This document shows positions 1 through 7,296 of a stretch of DNA of 28,803 bases, piece by piece (positions within the stretch are counted from its first letter, which is position 1; every line of letters starts with the position of its first letter). Both the position numbers and the translations under genes were made by a program. Origin of the DNA: an uncultured Curtobacterium sp. (GTDB taxonomy: Bacteria; Actinomycetota; Actinomycetes; Actinomycetales; Microbacteriaceae); NCBI GenBank assembly GCA_913774725.1, contig CAJYIG010000145.1, forward strand, positions 1 through 28,803, read 5' to 3'. The notes under the pieces were generated by a model. The model was given only the letters and a program-made list of their open reading frames with translations. It ran no database searches and was not told the DNA's origin.

Positions 1-630
1 CTCGGCCGAGTACACCGAGCCGGTGGGGTTCGAGGGTGAGCAGAACAGCAGCGCCTTGGTCCGCGGCGTGCGGGCGGCCTCGAGCTGCTCCACCGTGACG
101 AGGTAGTCCTGGTCGCTGCCGGCGAAGACCTCGACCGGAGTGCCGCCGGCCAGGCTGATCGCCTCGGGGTAGGTGGTCCAGTACGGGGCGGGGAGGAGGA
201 CCTCGTCGCCCTCGTCGACGATCGTCTGGAAGGCCTGGTAGACGGCCTGCTTGCCGCCGTTGGTGATGACGACCTGCGACGGGTCGACCGTGACACCGGA
301 CTCGCGGGCGGTCTTCTCGGCGACGGCCCGCTTCAGCTCGGGCAGGCCGGTCGCGGGCGTGTAGCGGTGGTTCGCCGGGTCCTGCACGGCCAGGACGGCC
401 GCGTCGACGACGTGCTGGGGCGTCGCGAAGTCCGGCTCGCCCGCGGCGAACGAGATCACCGGGCGACCGGCGGCCTTCAGCGCCTTCGCCTTGGCATCGA
501 CCTTCAGGGTCGCGGACTCCGCGATCGCGGCGATGCGCGACGCGATGCGCGGACGGTCGGCGGATGCGTCGACGGTGGTCTGCGCGTGCTCGGGGGCGGT
601 GGACTCGGGGCCGGGGGCTGCGGTGCTCAC
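1..630 (-). CDS. aspC: Class I/II pyridoxal-phosphate aminotransferase (aspartate aminotransferase type), 5' part only
   Basis: The first 210 codons of a minus-strand gene are present; the rest lies beyond base 1. The protein has an Ala/Thr/Pro-rich N-terminal tail of about 27 residues and then the fold type I aminotransferase signature: SFAAGEPDF at about residues 60-68, [11 protein letters not shown] near 90, [11 protein letters not shown] near 128, [10 protein letters not shown] near 155 and [11 protein letters not shown] near 198-208, where Asn of SNPTG contacts the PLP ring. The catalytic lysine lies in the missing part. Such enzymes transfer the amino group of aspartate to 2-oxoglutarate. 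The start is a GTG at 628-630 (minus), 7 nt after a TAGGCT box, so the message is probably leaderless. Divergence from tRNA-Trp-secE-nusG matches the aspC position I know from actinobacteria such as Streptomyces. Substrate preference within the family is inferred from that context. Confidence 0.88.
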   Translation of the reverse strand, partial: MSTAAPGPESTAPEHAQTTVDASADRPRIASRIAAIAESATLKVDAKAKALKAAGRPVISFAAGEPDFATPQHVVDAAVLAVQDPANHRYTPATGLPELKRAVAEKTARESGVTVDPSQVVITNGGKQAVYQAFQTIVDEGDEVLLPAPYWTTYPEAISLAGGTPVEVFAGSDQDYLVTVEQLEAARTPRTKALLFCSPSNPTGSVYSAE

Positions 631-637
631 GGCCACG

Positions 638-643
638 AGCCTA
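638..643 (-). promoter_or_regulatory. -10 box of a leaderless promoter for the aminotransferase
   Basis: On the minus strand TAGGCT ends 7 nt before the GTG start, the spacing expected when transcription begins at the start codon. No clear -35 element is visible and no ribosome binding site precedes the GTG. Confidence 0.5.
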
Positions 644-673
644 CCGGCGCGGCACGCCGGGGGAGCGGCCGAG

Positions 674-703
674 TGGACAGCGTGTGACGTACTCCCGTAC
701 ACT
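674..703 (+). promoter_or_regulatory. Promoter of tRNA-Trp and secE
   Basis: TGGACA (674-679, five of six matches to TTGACA) and TACACT (698-703) are separated by 18 bp. Transcription would start near 710, about 50 nt before the mature tRNA. The 20-nt gap between the tRNA and secE has no terminator, so one transcript probably carries both. Confidence 0.6.
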
Positions 704-760
704 CGACCACCGGCGCACGGAACGGTGACGGAACGTGTGCCAGGGGGTCTCGACCCTCAC

Positions 761-833
761 AGGGCGGTGGCTCAATTGGTAGAGCAGCGGTCTCCAAAAC
801 CGCAGGTTGCAGGTTCGAGTCCTGTCCGCCCTG
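761..833 (+). tRNA. trpT: tRNA-Trp (CCA anticodon)
   Basis: A complete cloverleaf can be folded by hand. The acceptor stem is AGGGCGG (761-767) with CCGCCCT (826-832). The D stem is GCTC/GAGC (770-773/782-785). The anticodon stem is GCGGT/ACCGC around loop CTCCAAA, with anticodon CCA at 794-796. The T stem at 809-813/821-825 holds the standard TTCGAGT loop. The discriminator is G833 and the 3' CCA is not fully encoded. It lies directly upstream of secE, the usual actinobacterial arrangement. Confidence 0.97.
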
Positions 834-853
834 CAAGTCTGGAAGGTGTGAAG

Positions 854-1132
854 GTGGCGAGCAAGGACATGGAGACGACGACGGACGACGTCGTCGCGAA
901 GGCCAAGGCCGACCGTGCTCAGCGTGGTGGCCCGATCGCCGCCATCGCCCTCTTCATCCGCCAGGTCATCGGCGAGCTCCGCAAGGTCGTCACGCCGACG
1001 CGCAAGGAGCTCTTCAGCTACACCGGCGTCGTGCTCGTCTTCGTCGTCGTGATGATGATCCTCGTGTCGATCCTCGACTTCGTCTTCGGACTCGGGGTCG
1101 GCTACGTGTTCGGCAACGGTCCGACGGTCTGA
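854..1132 (+). CDS. secE: Preprotein translocase subunit SecE
   Basis: A protein of 92 residues. SecE is the small clamp subunit of the SecYEG channel that moves unfolded proteins through the cytoplasmic membrane. The N-terminus is charged and soluble. The conserved amphipathic motif follows (FIRQVIGELRKVVTPTRKEL, about residues 35-54), and then one transmembrane helix (VVLVFVVVMMILVSILDFVFG). Having a single transmembrane helix is typical of SecE outside the enterobacteria. I chose GTG 854 because GGAAGG at 841-846 lies 7 nt upstream; GTG 848 would leave only 1 nt, and ATG 869 is a further in-frame option. The frame is open far upstream through the tRNA, but that part cannot be coding. nusG follows after 150 bp. 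Confidence 0.93.
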   Translation: MASKDMETTTDDVVAKAKADRAQRGGPIAAIALFIRQVIGELRKVVTPTRKELFSYTGVVLVFVVVMMILVSILDFVFGLGVGYVFGNGPTV

Positions 1133-1282
1133 TCCGTCGTCGACCGGCTGGTCCGACTGCGGCCGGCCGCGTCCGTCCACCTGGCCGGACACGGACAGGA
1201 GTACGGTCTCCCCGAGACGGCGACGGACGCGAACCGCTCCGGCCACTCACCCGATCCGCACCACCGAACGGAAAGAACCGCA

Positions 1283-2326
1283 GTGTCTGACTACTCCCGC
1301 GACGACATCGACCTCGCCACGGCTGCTGAGCAGTCCTCCGAGGTCGAGGAGAACCAGGAAGGCGACGTCGAGACCGCCGAGGGCCGTTCGGTCGAGTCCG
1401 CCGAGGAGCGCGCGATCTCCGTCGAGGACGAGGACGACGACTCCCTCGGCCTGAGCGACGAGCCGGACGACGGCACGGTCGACGCCTCCGTCGACGAGAC
1501 GCTCACCGCACTGGCCGAGTCCCGCGACCCCGAGGCGGACGCCGTCGTGGACGACGCGCTCGAGATCGACTCCGCCGATGAGGCCGAGGCTGCGGTCGAG
1601 GCCGTCGAGGACGAGGAGGAGTCCGAGCTCGAGGACGCCACGGCAGCCGAGGCGAACGAGACGCTCGCCGCGGACGAAGCCCTCGACGCCGACGACGAGC
1701 CCGCCGAGGTCGACCCGTACGACGCCTTCAAGGCCGAGCTGCGGATGAAGCCGGGCAAGTGGTACGTCATCCACTCCTACGCGGGCTTCGAGCGCCGCGT
1801 GAAGTCGAACATCGAGAACCGCATGATCTCGATGTCGATGGAGGACTCGATCTACCAGGTCGAGGTCCCGATGGAGGACGTCGTCGAGATCAAGAACGGG
1901 CAGCGCAAGCTGGTCACCCGGGTCCGGATCCCCTCGTACGTGCTCGTCCGCATGGACCTCAACGAGGACTCGTGGTCGGTCGTCCGCCACACCCCCGGCG
2001 TCACCGGCTTCGTGGGCAACGCCCACAACCCGACGCCGCTGCGCTTCGACGAGGCGTTCGGCATGCTGAAGTCGCTCGTCCAGGTCGCCGAGGCCGCGCC
2101 CACCAAGGGCGGCGCGAAGTCCGGTGGTGCCGCACAGGCGCAGCCCCAGGCCGAGGTCGACTTCGAGATCGGCGAGACGATCACGATCAAGGAGGGCTCG
2201 TTCGCGGGTCTGCCGGGGTCGATCTCCGAGATCAAGCCGGAGAGCGGCAAGCTCACGGTCCTCGTGTCGCTGTTCGAGCGCGAGACCCCGGTCGAGCTGA
2301 GCTTTGACCAGGTCACCAAGCTCTAG
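1283..2326 (+). CDS. nusG: Transcription termination/antitermination factor NusG, with long acidic N-terminal extension
   Basis: A protein of 347 residues, against about 180 in Escherichia coli. NusG binds the RNA polymerase clamp and links it to Rho or to the ribosome. The conserved NGN domain begins only near residue 157 (KWYVIHSYAGFERRVKSNIENR) and runs to about residue 260. A Gly/Ala/Gln-rich linker follows, and then the KOW domain (IGETITIKEGSFAGLPGSISEI ... SFDQVTKL) to the end. Residues 1-150 are almost entirely Asp, Glu, Ala and Ser and are predicted to be disordered. Extended acidic N-termini are known in actinobacterial NusG; their role is not clear. The start is GTG 1283, preceded by a weak GGAAAG purine run at about 1270-1275. 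The gene follows secE and precedes rplK, as in most bacteria. Confidence 0.95.
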   Translation: MSDYSRDDIDLATAAEQSSEVEENQEGDVETAEGRSVESAEERAISVEDEDDDSLGLSDEPDDGTVDASVDETLTALAESRDPEADAVVDDALEIDSADEAEAAVEAVEDEEESELEDATAAEANETLAADEALDADDEPAEVDPYDAFKAELRMKPGKWYVIHSYAGFERRVKSNIENRMISMSMEDSIYQVEVPMEDVVEIKNGQRKLVTRVRIPSYVLVRMDLNEDSWSVVRHTPGVTGFVGNAHNPTPLRFDEAFGMLKSLVQVAEAAPTKGGAKSGGAAQAQPQAEVDFEIGETITIKEGSFAGLPGSISEIKPESGKLTVLVSLFERETPVELSFDQVTKL

Positions 2327-2340
2327 TTCGTCCCAGGGCG

Positions 2341-2369
2341 TCGACCCGGTCCGACCGATCGGGTAGACT
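2341..2369 (+). promoter_or_regulatory. Candidate promoter of rplK-rplA
   Basis: TCGACC (2341-2346) and TAGACT (2364-2369) are 17 bp apart. The -10 match is good and the -35 is moderate (four of six). Transcription would begin near 2376 and place a chain of hairpins at the 5' end of the message. Read-through from nusG is also possible. Confidence 0.45.
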
Positions 2370-2380
2370 ACTGAGGTTTG

Positions 2381-2460
2381 GCCCCGCGTGCTGTGGCATG
2401 CGGGGCTTCACCGCGGTCCGGATCCGCCGGGCCAGCGGGAGAGTGCACGGGTCCCCGTGC
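2381..2460 (+). promoter_or_regulatory. Structured 5' leader of rplK (three consecutive hairpins)
   Basis: Three stem-loops follow one another. The first is 2381-2391 with 2396-2406 (11 bp including one G-T pair, loop TGTG). The second is 2415-2421 with 2427-2433 (7 bp, loop ATCCG). The third is 2445-2450 with 2455-2460 (6 bp, loop GTCC). The ribosome binding site AGGAGG (2471-2476) comes right after. No U tract follows any of them, so a plain terminator is less likely than a leader structure. Autogenous control of the L11-L1 operon by protein L1 binding its mRNA is established in E. coli; that this leader does the same is inference. Confidence 0.4.
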
Positions 2461-2485
2461 GTTCGATTCCAGGAGGAAGCACAAC

Positions 2486-2917
2486 ATGGCACCGAAGAAG
2501 AAGGTCACGGGCCTCATCAAGCTGCAGATCAACGCGGGCGCCGCCAACCCGGCCCCGCCGATCGGTCCTGCGCTCGGTCAGCACGGCGTGAACATCATGG
2601 AGTTCTGCAAGGCGTACAACGCCGCGACCGAGTCGCAGCGCGGGAACGTCGTGCCGGTCGAGATCACCGTCTACGAGGACCGTTCGTTCACGTTCGTCCT
2701 CAAGACCCCGCCGGCCGCAGAGCTGATCAAGAAGGCCGCGGGTGTGCAGAAGGGGTCCTCGACCCCGCACACGGTCAAGGTCGCGAAGATCTCGATGGAC
2801 CAGGTCCGTCAGATCGCCGAGACCAAGCAGGCCGACCTGAACGCCAACGACATCGAGCAGGCCGCGAAGATCATCGCCGGCACCGCTCGTTCGATGGGCA
2901 TCACGGTCGAGGCGTAA
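2486..2917 (+). CDS. rplK: 50S ribosomal protein L11
   Basis: A protein of 143 residues, the usual length. L11 sits at the base of the L7/L12 stalk, binds the GTPase-associated region of 23S rRNA and is needed for the stringent response to uncharged tRNA. Family motifs are clear: the N-terminal [36 protein letters not shown] block (split here across residues 10-45), the [22 protein letters not shown] strand region, and the C-terminal RNA-binding domain ending in [17 protein letters not shown] 2486 has AGGAGG 9 nt upstream. In-frame codons continue upstream into the leader but lack both a ribosome site and family similarity. It is co-transcribed with rplA after 84 bp. Confidence 0.98.
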   Translation: MAPKKKVTGLIKLQINAGAANPAPPIGPALGQHGVNIMEFCKAYNAATESQRGNVVPVEITVYEDRSFTFVLKTPPAAELIKKAAGVQKGSSTPHTVKVAKISMDQVRQIAETKQADLNANDIEQAAKIIAGTARSMGITVEA

Positions 2918-3001
2918 GCCTCAGCGCCCCACACACCCCGACCCCTTTCCGTGGGAGAGCCTCGCCGGCTCGTCAACCACGTAGCTCCTGAGGAGAACAC
3001 C

Positions 3002-3691
3002 ATGGCGAAGAAGTCCAAGGCCTACCAGGCCGCGGCCGCGAAGATCGAGGCCGACAAGTTCTACACCCCGACCGAGGCCGTCGCCCTCGCGAAGGAGACC
3101 GGCTCGGCGAAGACCGACTCCACCGTCGAGGTCGCGCTGAAGCTCGGCGTCGACCCCCGCAAGGCCGACCAGATGGTCCGCGGCACGGTCATCCTGCCGC
3201 ACGGCACGGGCAAGACCGCCCGCGTCATCGTCTTCGCCGTGGGCGCTGCGGCCGAGGCCGCCATCGCAGCCGGTGCCGACGAGGTCGGTGGCGACGAGCT
3301 CATCGCGAAGGTGGCCGAGGGCTACACCGCGTTCGACTCCGCCGTCGCGACGCCGGAGCTCATGGGCAAGGTCGGCCGTCTCGGCAAGGTGCTCGGCCCC
3401 CGTGGCCTCATGCCGAACCCGAAGACCGGCACCGTGACCCCGAACGTGGCGCAGGCCGTCAACGACATCAAGGGCGGCAAGATCGAGTTCCGCGTCGACA
3501 AGCACGCCAACGTGCACTTCGTCGTCGGCAAGGCCTCGTTCACGCCGGAGCAGCTCGACGAGAACATCTCGGCCGCGCTCGAGGAGATCGTCCGCCTCAA
3601 GCCGTCCGCCTCGAAGGGTCGCTACATCACGAAGGGCGCCGTCTCGACGACCTTCGGACCGGGCATCCCGCTCGACGTCAACGCCATCTGA
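3002..3691 (+). CDS. rplA: 50S ribosomal protein L1
   Basis: A protein of 229 residues, the standard length. L1 forms the mobile stalk at the ribosomal E site, helps release deacylated tRNA, and in E. coli represses its own operon. Recognisable blocks are [18 protein letters not shown] at the N-terminus, the [11 protein letters not shown] motif near residue 62, [18 protein letters not shown] near 127 (the L1 signature), and [22 protein letters not shown] near the end. ATG 3002 follows AGGAG (2991-2995) at good spacing. It is the last gene of the rplK-rplA unit, and a strong hairpin follows 15 bp after the stop codon. Confidence 0.98.
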   Translation: MAKKSKAYQAAAAKIEADKFYTPTEAVALAKETGSAKTDSTVEVALKLGVDPRKADQMVRGTVILPHGTGKTARVIVFAVGAAAEAAIAAGADEVGGDELIAKVAEGYTAFDSAVATPELMGKVGRLGKVLGPRGLMPNPKTGTVTPNVAQAVNDIKGGKIEFRVDKHANVHFVVGKASFTPEQLDENISAALEEIVRLKPSASKGRYITKGAVSTTFGPGIPLDVNAI

Positions 3692-3706
3692 TCGACTGAT
3701 CAGTCA

Positions 3707-3744
3707 CAGGAAGGCCCGCACCGATCCCGGTGCGGGCCTTCCTG
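3707..3744 (+). terminator. Terminator of the rplK-rplA operon
   Basis: A perfect 17-bp stem (3707-3723 with 3728-3744) closes on an ATCC loop. There is no U tract, as is frequent in actinobacterial terminators. Confidence 0.85.
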
Positions 3745-3765
3745 CGTACCGGGCCCGTGTCCCGA

Positions 3766-3771
3766 TAGCGT
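3766..3771 (+). promoter_or_regulatory. -10 box of a leaderless promoter for the Pr6Pr gene
   Basis: TAGCGT ends 6 nt before GTG 3778, and no ribosome binding site is present. The -35 region is not convincing. Confidence 0.5.
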
Positions 3772-3777
3772 GGCACC

Positions 3778-4386
3778 GTGCGCATCCTCGTGAACTCACT
3801 GCGGCTCCTCGCCGTGATCGGCGTCGTGGCCGCGGTGCTCGGCCAGTGGCTCGTCAGCTCCAGGCTCGCGGGCTACAACCCGTTCAACTTCTTCGGCTAC
3901 TTCACGATCCAGTCGAACATCCTCATCGGCATCGCGTTCGCGGTCACCCTGGTCGCGGCAGCCCGACGCAAGCGCGCCGACCTCGGCGTGAGTGTCCTCC
4001 GTGGCGCAGCGACGGTCTACATCGCGACCACCGGCATCGTCTACAACACACTGCTCGTCGGCGCTGCCGTCGAGAACACGGTCCCGTGGTCGAACGACCT
4101 GCTGCACAAGTGGATCCCGCTCTACGCCGTCCTCGACTGGCTGCTGTTCTCCGACCGCGCGCGACTGCTCTTCCGCCACATCTGGTGGTTCCTGCTCTAC
4201 CCCGCGGTCTGGACGGTCGTCGTCCTGGTGCGGGGTGCGACGGACGGCTGGGTGCCGTACCCGTTCCTGAACCCGTCGCAGGGCTACGGCGTCGTCACGC
4301 TGTACTGCATCGGTGTCGGGGTCACGATCGCCCTTCTCGGCGTCCTCGTGGTCGGGATGAGTCGGTTGCGACTCGTGAAGGTCTAG
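3778..4386 (+). CDS. Pr6Pr family integral membrane protein, function unknown
   Basis: A protein of 202 residues made almost wholly of hydrophobic segments. About six membrane spans can be seen: residues ~4-22, ~38-60, ~72-90, ~107-128, ~135-152 and ~172-196. The stretch FNFFGYFTIQSNILIGI near residues 36-52 is the hallmark of the Pr6Pr family, found in many actinobacteria and never given a clear function. No catalytic motif is recognised. The GTG start at 3778 is probably leaderless. The gene stands alone after the rplA terminator, and its TAG stop overlaps the stop codon of the convergent YqaJ-like gene in a shared CTAG (4383-4386). Confidence 0.8.
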   Translation: MRILVNSLRLLAVIGVVAAVLGQWLVSSRLAGYNPFNFFGYFTIQSNILIGIAFAVTLVAAARRKRADLGVSVLRGAATVYIATTGIVYNTLLVGAAVENTVPWSNDLLHKWIPLYAVLDWLLFSDRARLLFRHIWWFLLYPAVWTVVVLVRGATDGWVPYPFLNPSQGYGVVTLYCIGVGVTIALLGVLVVGMSRLRLVKV

Positions 4387-5135
4387 ACCCGGAACGCCCG
4401 CAGCTTGTCGAGCACCAGGTCGGCGAGCTGCACGAGTCCGCGGATCTGGTCGTCGTCGCGGTCCACCCAGCGGCACTCCGGCTCGTCGGCGACGGGCACG
4501 AAGTCGTCGTGCCGCTCCCACACGAACAGGGTGCGGTCGGCACCGAGGACGTACTGCTGCCACCAGACCTGGCGCAGGTAGTGCCGGGGGATGCTCCGCC
4601 ACGCCTTGCCGGTGGTCTTGATCTCGGCGAGCACGAGGCGCGCGGACGCGTCGTACCCGACGCCGTCCGGGGTGGCGAGATGTGCCCGGTTCGTGCTCGC
4701 GTGGAACAGGTGCGCAGAGGGCTCGATGCCGTGCGTGGCGGCGACCCAGGCGGCGATGACGGGCTCGCGGTCCTTGCCGTGCTCGGTCCAGGCGTTGCCC
4801 GAGAACCGGGAGCCGTAGCGCTTCTCGGCGACGACCGCCTCGACGGCGCGCAGCGACGCGAGCCGTGCGACGTCGGTGGCGGTGATCCCCATCGCGCGGG
4901 CGCGGAGCCAGGCCACCCGGTCGGACGAGTGCGCGACGATCCGTTCGGTGTGCCCGCGGAGCGCGGTGAACGCGTCGTGCACGCCCGCCGCGGAGCGCGG
5001 ACCCGGGGCGGACCGCCCGACGGCAGCGGGCGCAGTTGCCGACAGTGCGCCGGACGCGGCCGGCGTGGCGGAGGCGGGGAGGGCCTCCAGGCCGGGGTCC
5101 AGGTCGCCCCACAGGGTGGGCTGCACGATCGTCAC
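4383..5135 (-). CDS. YqaJ-type (lambda exonuclease-like) nuclease domain protein
   Basis: A protein of 250 residues. The first ~55 are Ala/Pro/Gly-rich and look disordered. After that comes a YqaJ/lambda exonuclease-like PD-(D/E)XK domain: RARAMGITATDVARLA (about residues 82-97), the GNAWTEHGKDREPVIAAW block, the TPDGVGYDA strand with the first acidic metal ligand, LAEIKTTGKAW with the catalytic E-x-K, and QVWWQQYVLGADRTLFV. Family members resect double-stranded DNA 5'-3' in phage recombination. Here no recombinase, SSB or phage gene is nearby, so this is probably a resident chromosomal copy. The start is GTG 5135, the only good candidate before the domain, 6 nt from a GAGAAT box. The stop codon overlaps that of the convergent membrane protein gene. 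Confidence 0.8.
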   Translation of the reverse strand: MTIVQPTLWGDLDPGLEALPASATPAASGALSATAPAAVGRSAPGPRSAAGVHDAFTALRGHTERIVAHSSDRVAWLRARAMGITATDVARLASLRAVEAVVAEKRYGSRFSGNAWTEHGKDREPVIAAWVAATHGIEPSAHLFHASTNRAHLATPDGVGYDASARLVLAEIKTTGKAWRSIPRHYLRQVWWQQYVLGADRTLFVWERHDDFVPVADEPECRWVDRDDDQIRGLVQLADLVLDKLRAFRV

Positions 5136-5141
5136 CCGACG

Positions 5142-5147
5142 ATTCTC
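5142..5147 (-). promoter_or_regulatory. Possible -10 box for the YqaJ-like gene
   Basis: GAGAAT on the minus strand lies 6 nt before GTG 5135. The spacing fits a leaderless start, but the box is only a moderate match and no -35 is seen. Confidence 0.3.
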
Positions 5148-5194
5148 ACCCCGCGGGCCGACACCGCGCGAACCGACGCGCGCGGCGTCCGCCC

Positions 5195-6406
5195 TCAGGA
5201 GACGAGCGCTCGTCCCTCCGCGGGGGCGACGAGCTCGTCGACACCGGCGGGGGAGAGCGCGTACCCGATGGCCAGCGCGGCCGCGCCCTGCAGCGCGGCG
5301 ACCGAGCCGGCGCGGGACTGCGCGATCACGAGGTGCTCCGTGGCGAGCGGCATCGAGCGGGCGTAGACGACCTCACGGACGCCGGCGAGCAGGTGCTCCC
5401 CGGCGCGCGTGATCGAGCCACCGAGCGCGATCACCGACGGGTTGACGAGGGAGACGCAGGTGGCGAGCACCTCGCCGATGTCCCGGCCGGCCTGGCGGAC
5501 GGCGCCGATCGCGTCGAGCTCGGAGCGTTCGACCAGGGCGATGACGTCGCCGCTGGTGTGCACGTCGTGGCCCTTCGCCCGCAGCGCGCGCGCGATCGCG
5601 GGACCGGAGGCGACCGCCTCGAGGCAGCCGGTGTTGCCGCAGTGGCAGGGGGCGTCGCCGGCGCGCGACACCCGCACGTGACCGATGTCGCCTGCGGTGC
5701 CCTGCGCGCCGCGGCGGAGCTGGCCGTCGGAGACGATGCCCGACCCGATGCCGGTCGCCACCTTCACGAAGAGCAGGTGGTCCACGTCCGGCCAGCCGTG
5801 CGCCCGTTCGCCGAGCGCGGCGATGTTCACGTCGTTGTCGAGCAGGACGTGCGCGGACAGGTGACCCCGCAGCCACCCGGGGACGTCGAAGCCGTCCCAC
5901 CCCGGCATGATCGGGGGGTTCGCCGGACGCCCGGTGGAGAACTCGACGGGGCCGGGCACGCCGATGCCCATCGCGACGACGTCGTCGCGGGCGCGGCCGA
6001 CCTCGTCGAGCAGTGCGTCGACGGTCTCGACGAGCCACGTGAGCGTGGGGACCGGGCCCGCGGCGATGTCGATCGCCGCCTCGCGCGTCGCCAGTGCTGC
6101 ACCGACCAGGTCCGTCACGGCGACGCGCCCGTGCGACGCGCCGAGGTCGGCGGCCACGACGAGTCGGGCGCGGGGGACGAGGGCGACCTGGGCCGGAGGA
6201 CGGCCGCCGGTCGACGCCGCGGTCTCCACGGGACCCACGAGCCCCACGTCGACGAGGGCGTCCAGGCGCACGGCGATCGTCGAGCGTGCGAGTCCCGTCA
6301 GGGCGGCGAGCTCCGCCCGGGTCCGCGGCACGCCGTCGCGGAGGATCTGGAAGAGCTCGCTCGCTCCGACCGGAGGCGACGCTGCCGTCCGGGTGAAGTC
6401 GACCAT
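5195..6406 (-). CDS. ROK family transcriptional regulator, probable repressor of the adjacent sugar operon
   Basis: A protein of 403 residues from ATG 6406. An N-terminal winged helix-turn-helix (about residues 14-58, ELFQILRDGVPRTRAELAAL then GLARSTIAVRLDALVDVGLV) precedes a sugar-kinase-like ROK domain that begins at VVAADLGASHGRVAV. The ROK zinc site is intact: His243 in GHVRV and Cys254, Cys256 and Cys261 in CHCGNTGC. DNDVNIAALGE, the sugar-binding loop, is also present. The long helix-turn-helix domain marks it as a NagC/XylR-type regulator and not a glucokinase. It is transcribed away from the sugar isomerase/transport genes, across a 143-bp region with a strong promoter, so sugar-relieved repression of that operon is a reasonable inference. 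No purine-rich ribosome site precedes the ATG. A TTG at 6466 could extend the frame by 20 residues, but that would run into the regulatory region. Confidence 0.88.
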   Translation of the reverse strand: MVDFTRTAASPPVGASELFQILRDGVPRTRAELAALTGLARSTIAVRLDALVDVGLVGPVETAASTGGRPPAQVALVPRARLVVAADLGASHGRVAVTDLVGAALATREAAIDIAAGPVPTLTWLVETVDALLDEVGRARDDVVAMGIGVPGPVEFSTGRPANPPIMPGWDGFDVPGWLRGHLSAHVLLDNDVNIAALGERAHGWPDVDHLLFVKVATGIGSGIVSDGQLRRGAQGTAGDIGHVRVSRAGDAPCHCGNTGCLEAVASGPAIARALRAKGHDVHTSGDVIALVERSELDAIGAVRQAGRDIGEVLATCVSLVNPSVIALGGSITRAGEHLLAGVREVVYARSMPLATEHLVIAQSRAGSVAALQGAAALAIGYALSPAGVDELVAPAEGRALVS

Positions 6407-6473
6407 GTCGGGAGTGAAGCACACATCGATCGCGCCACGCAACGAAGACTGTCGACGGTGACACAACTTTTGC

Positions 6474-6502
6474 TTGACCGCCGACAGAAGCGGCCATAGT
6501 GT
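6474..6502 (+). promoter_or_regulatory. Promoter of the sugar isomerase/ABC transport operon
   Basis: TTGACC (6474-6479) and TAGTGT (6497-6502) have the ideal 17-bp spacing; the expected transcription start is near 6509. Just upstream, 6450-6463 reads TGTCGACGGTGACA, with TGTC/GACA arms. This imperfect dyad could be an operator for the divergent ROK protein, but nothing in the sequence proves it. Confidence 0.7.
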
Positions 6503-6549
6503 GACGCTCGATCACTGACGATCCACCATCTCGACGAGGAGAACCCCTG

Positions 6550-7296
6550 GTGACACAACCCCTGTCGGTCCAGCTCTACACCGTGCGGGACGCCCTCTCG
6601 GCGGACCTGCCGGGCACGCTGCAGCGCATCGCGTCCATCGGCTACACGAACGTCGAGGCCTTCGGGTTCGTCGACCGCGCCGAGGAGCTGCGCGACGCCC
6701 TGGCTGCCGCAGGCCTGCAGGTCCCGAGCGGCCACGCCCGGCTGCTGGACGCCGCCGAGCAGGATCTCGAGCGCATCTTCCACGCCAGTGTCACGGTCGG
6801 TCTCGGTACCCTGATCGACCCGCACATCGACGAGGCGCGCTGGACGACCCGCGAGGACGTCGAGGCGATCGCCCGCGAGCTCAGCGCACTGGCTCCCCGC
6901 GCCGCCGACCACGGACTCGTGCTCGGCTACCACAACCACGCGTTCGAGTTCTCGAACCGAATCGACGGTGTGAGCGCCTACGAGGTCTTCGCGGACGCGC
7001 TGTCCGACGACGTCGTACTCGAGCTCGACACCTACTGGGCGAAGGTCGGCGGAGACGACCCGGTGGCCGTGCTGCAGCGCCTCGGCGACAAGGTGCAGTT
7101 CCTGCACGTCAAGGACGGCGACGGGTCGCACGACGACAAGCGGCAGGTCGCGGTGGGGAACGGCGTGATGCCGATCCGCGACATCGTCGCCGCGGCGCCC
7201 GACGCCCTGCACGTCGTCGAGCTCGACGACCACGAGGGCGACGTGTTCCAGGCCGTGGCCGACTCGTACACGTTCCTCGAGGGGGCCCGGGCATGA
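6550..7296 (+). CDS. Sugar phosphate isomerase/epimerase (AP endonuclease 2-like TIM barrel)
   Basis: A protein of 248 residues of the xylose isomerase-like TIM-barrel superfamily. Metal-ligand strands can be seen in order: NVEAFGF (about residues 34-40), GYHNHAFEF (about 134-142), VLELDTYWAKVGGDDP (about 156-171), QFLHVKDGDG (about 180-189) and HVVELDD near the end. Members isomerise or epimerise sugars, inositol intermediates or keto-sugars; the exact substrate cannot be read from the sequence. GTG 6550 follows AGGAG (6537-6541) at 8-nt spacing. It is the first gene of the operon, and its TGA overlaps the ATG of the next gene (ATGA at 7293-7296), so the two are translationally coupled and probably act on successive intermediates. 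Confidence 0.85.
   Translation: MTQPLSVQLYTVRDALSADLPGTLQRIASIGYTNVEAFGFVDRAEELRDALAAAGLQVPSGHARLLDAAEQDLERIFHASVTVGLGTLIDPHIDEARWTTREDVEAIARELSALAPRAADHGLVLGYHNHAFEFSNRIDGVSAYEVFADALSDDVVLELDTYWAKVGGDDPVAVLQRLGDKVQFLHVKDGDGSHDDKRQVAVGNGVMPIRDIVAAAPDALHVVELDDHEGDVFQAVADSYTFLEGARA

Noticed and set aside
491..853. Upstream extension of secE through the tRNA gene
   Set aside because: SecE similarity starts only after 854 and the extension would translate tRNA-Trp.
1291..1770. Ser/Ala-rich open frame antisense to the NusG tail
   Set aside because: It mirrors the GAG/GAC codons of the acidic tail and has no ribosome site or family similarity.
2381..2406. Classical terminator of nusG
   Set aside because: The hairpin has no U tract and lies just after a plausible promoter, so I list it as part of the rplK leader. 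A terminator role cannot be excluded fully.
3796..5112. Large open frames antisense to the Pr6Pr gene and in the other frame of the nuclease gene
   Set aside because: These are GC-driven shadow frames, Arg/Pro/His-rich, with no start signals or recognised motifs.
4383..5135. Prophage remnant
   Set aside because: Only a single phage-like domain is present; there are no integrase, att sites, structural or lysis genes around.
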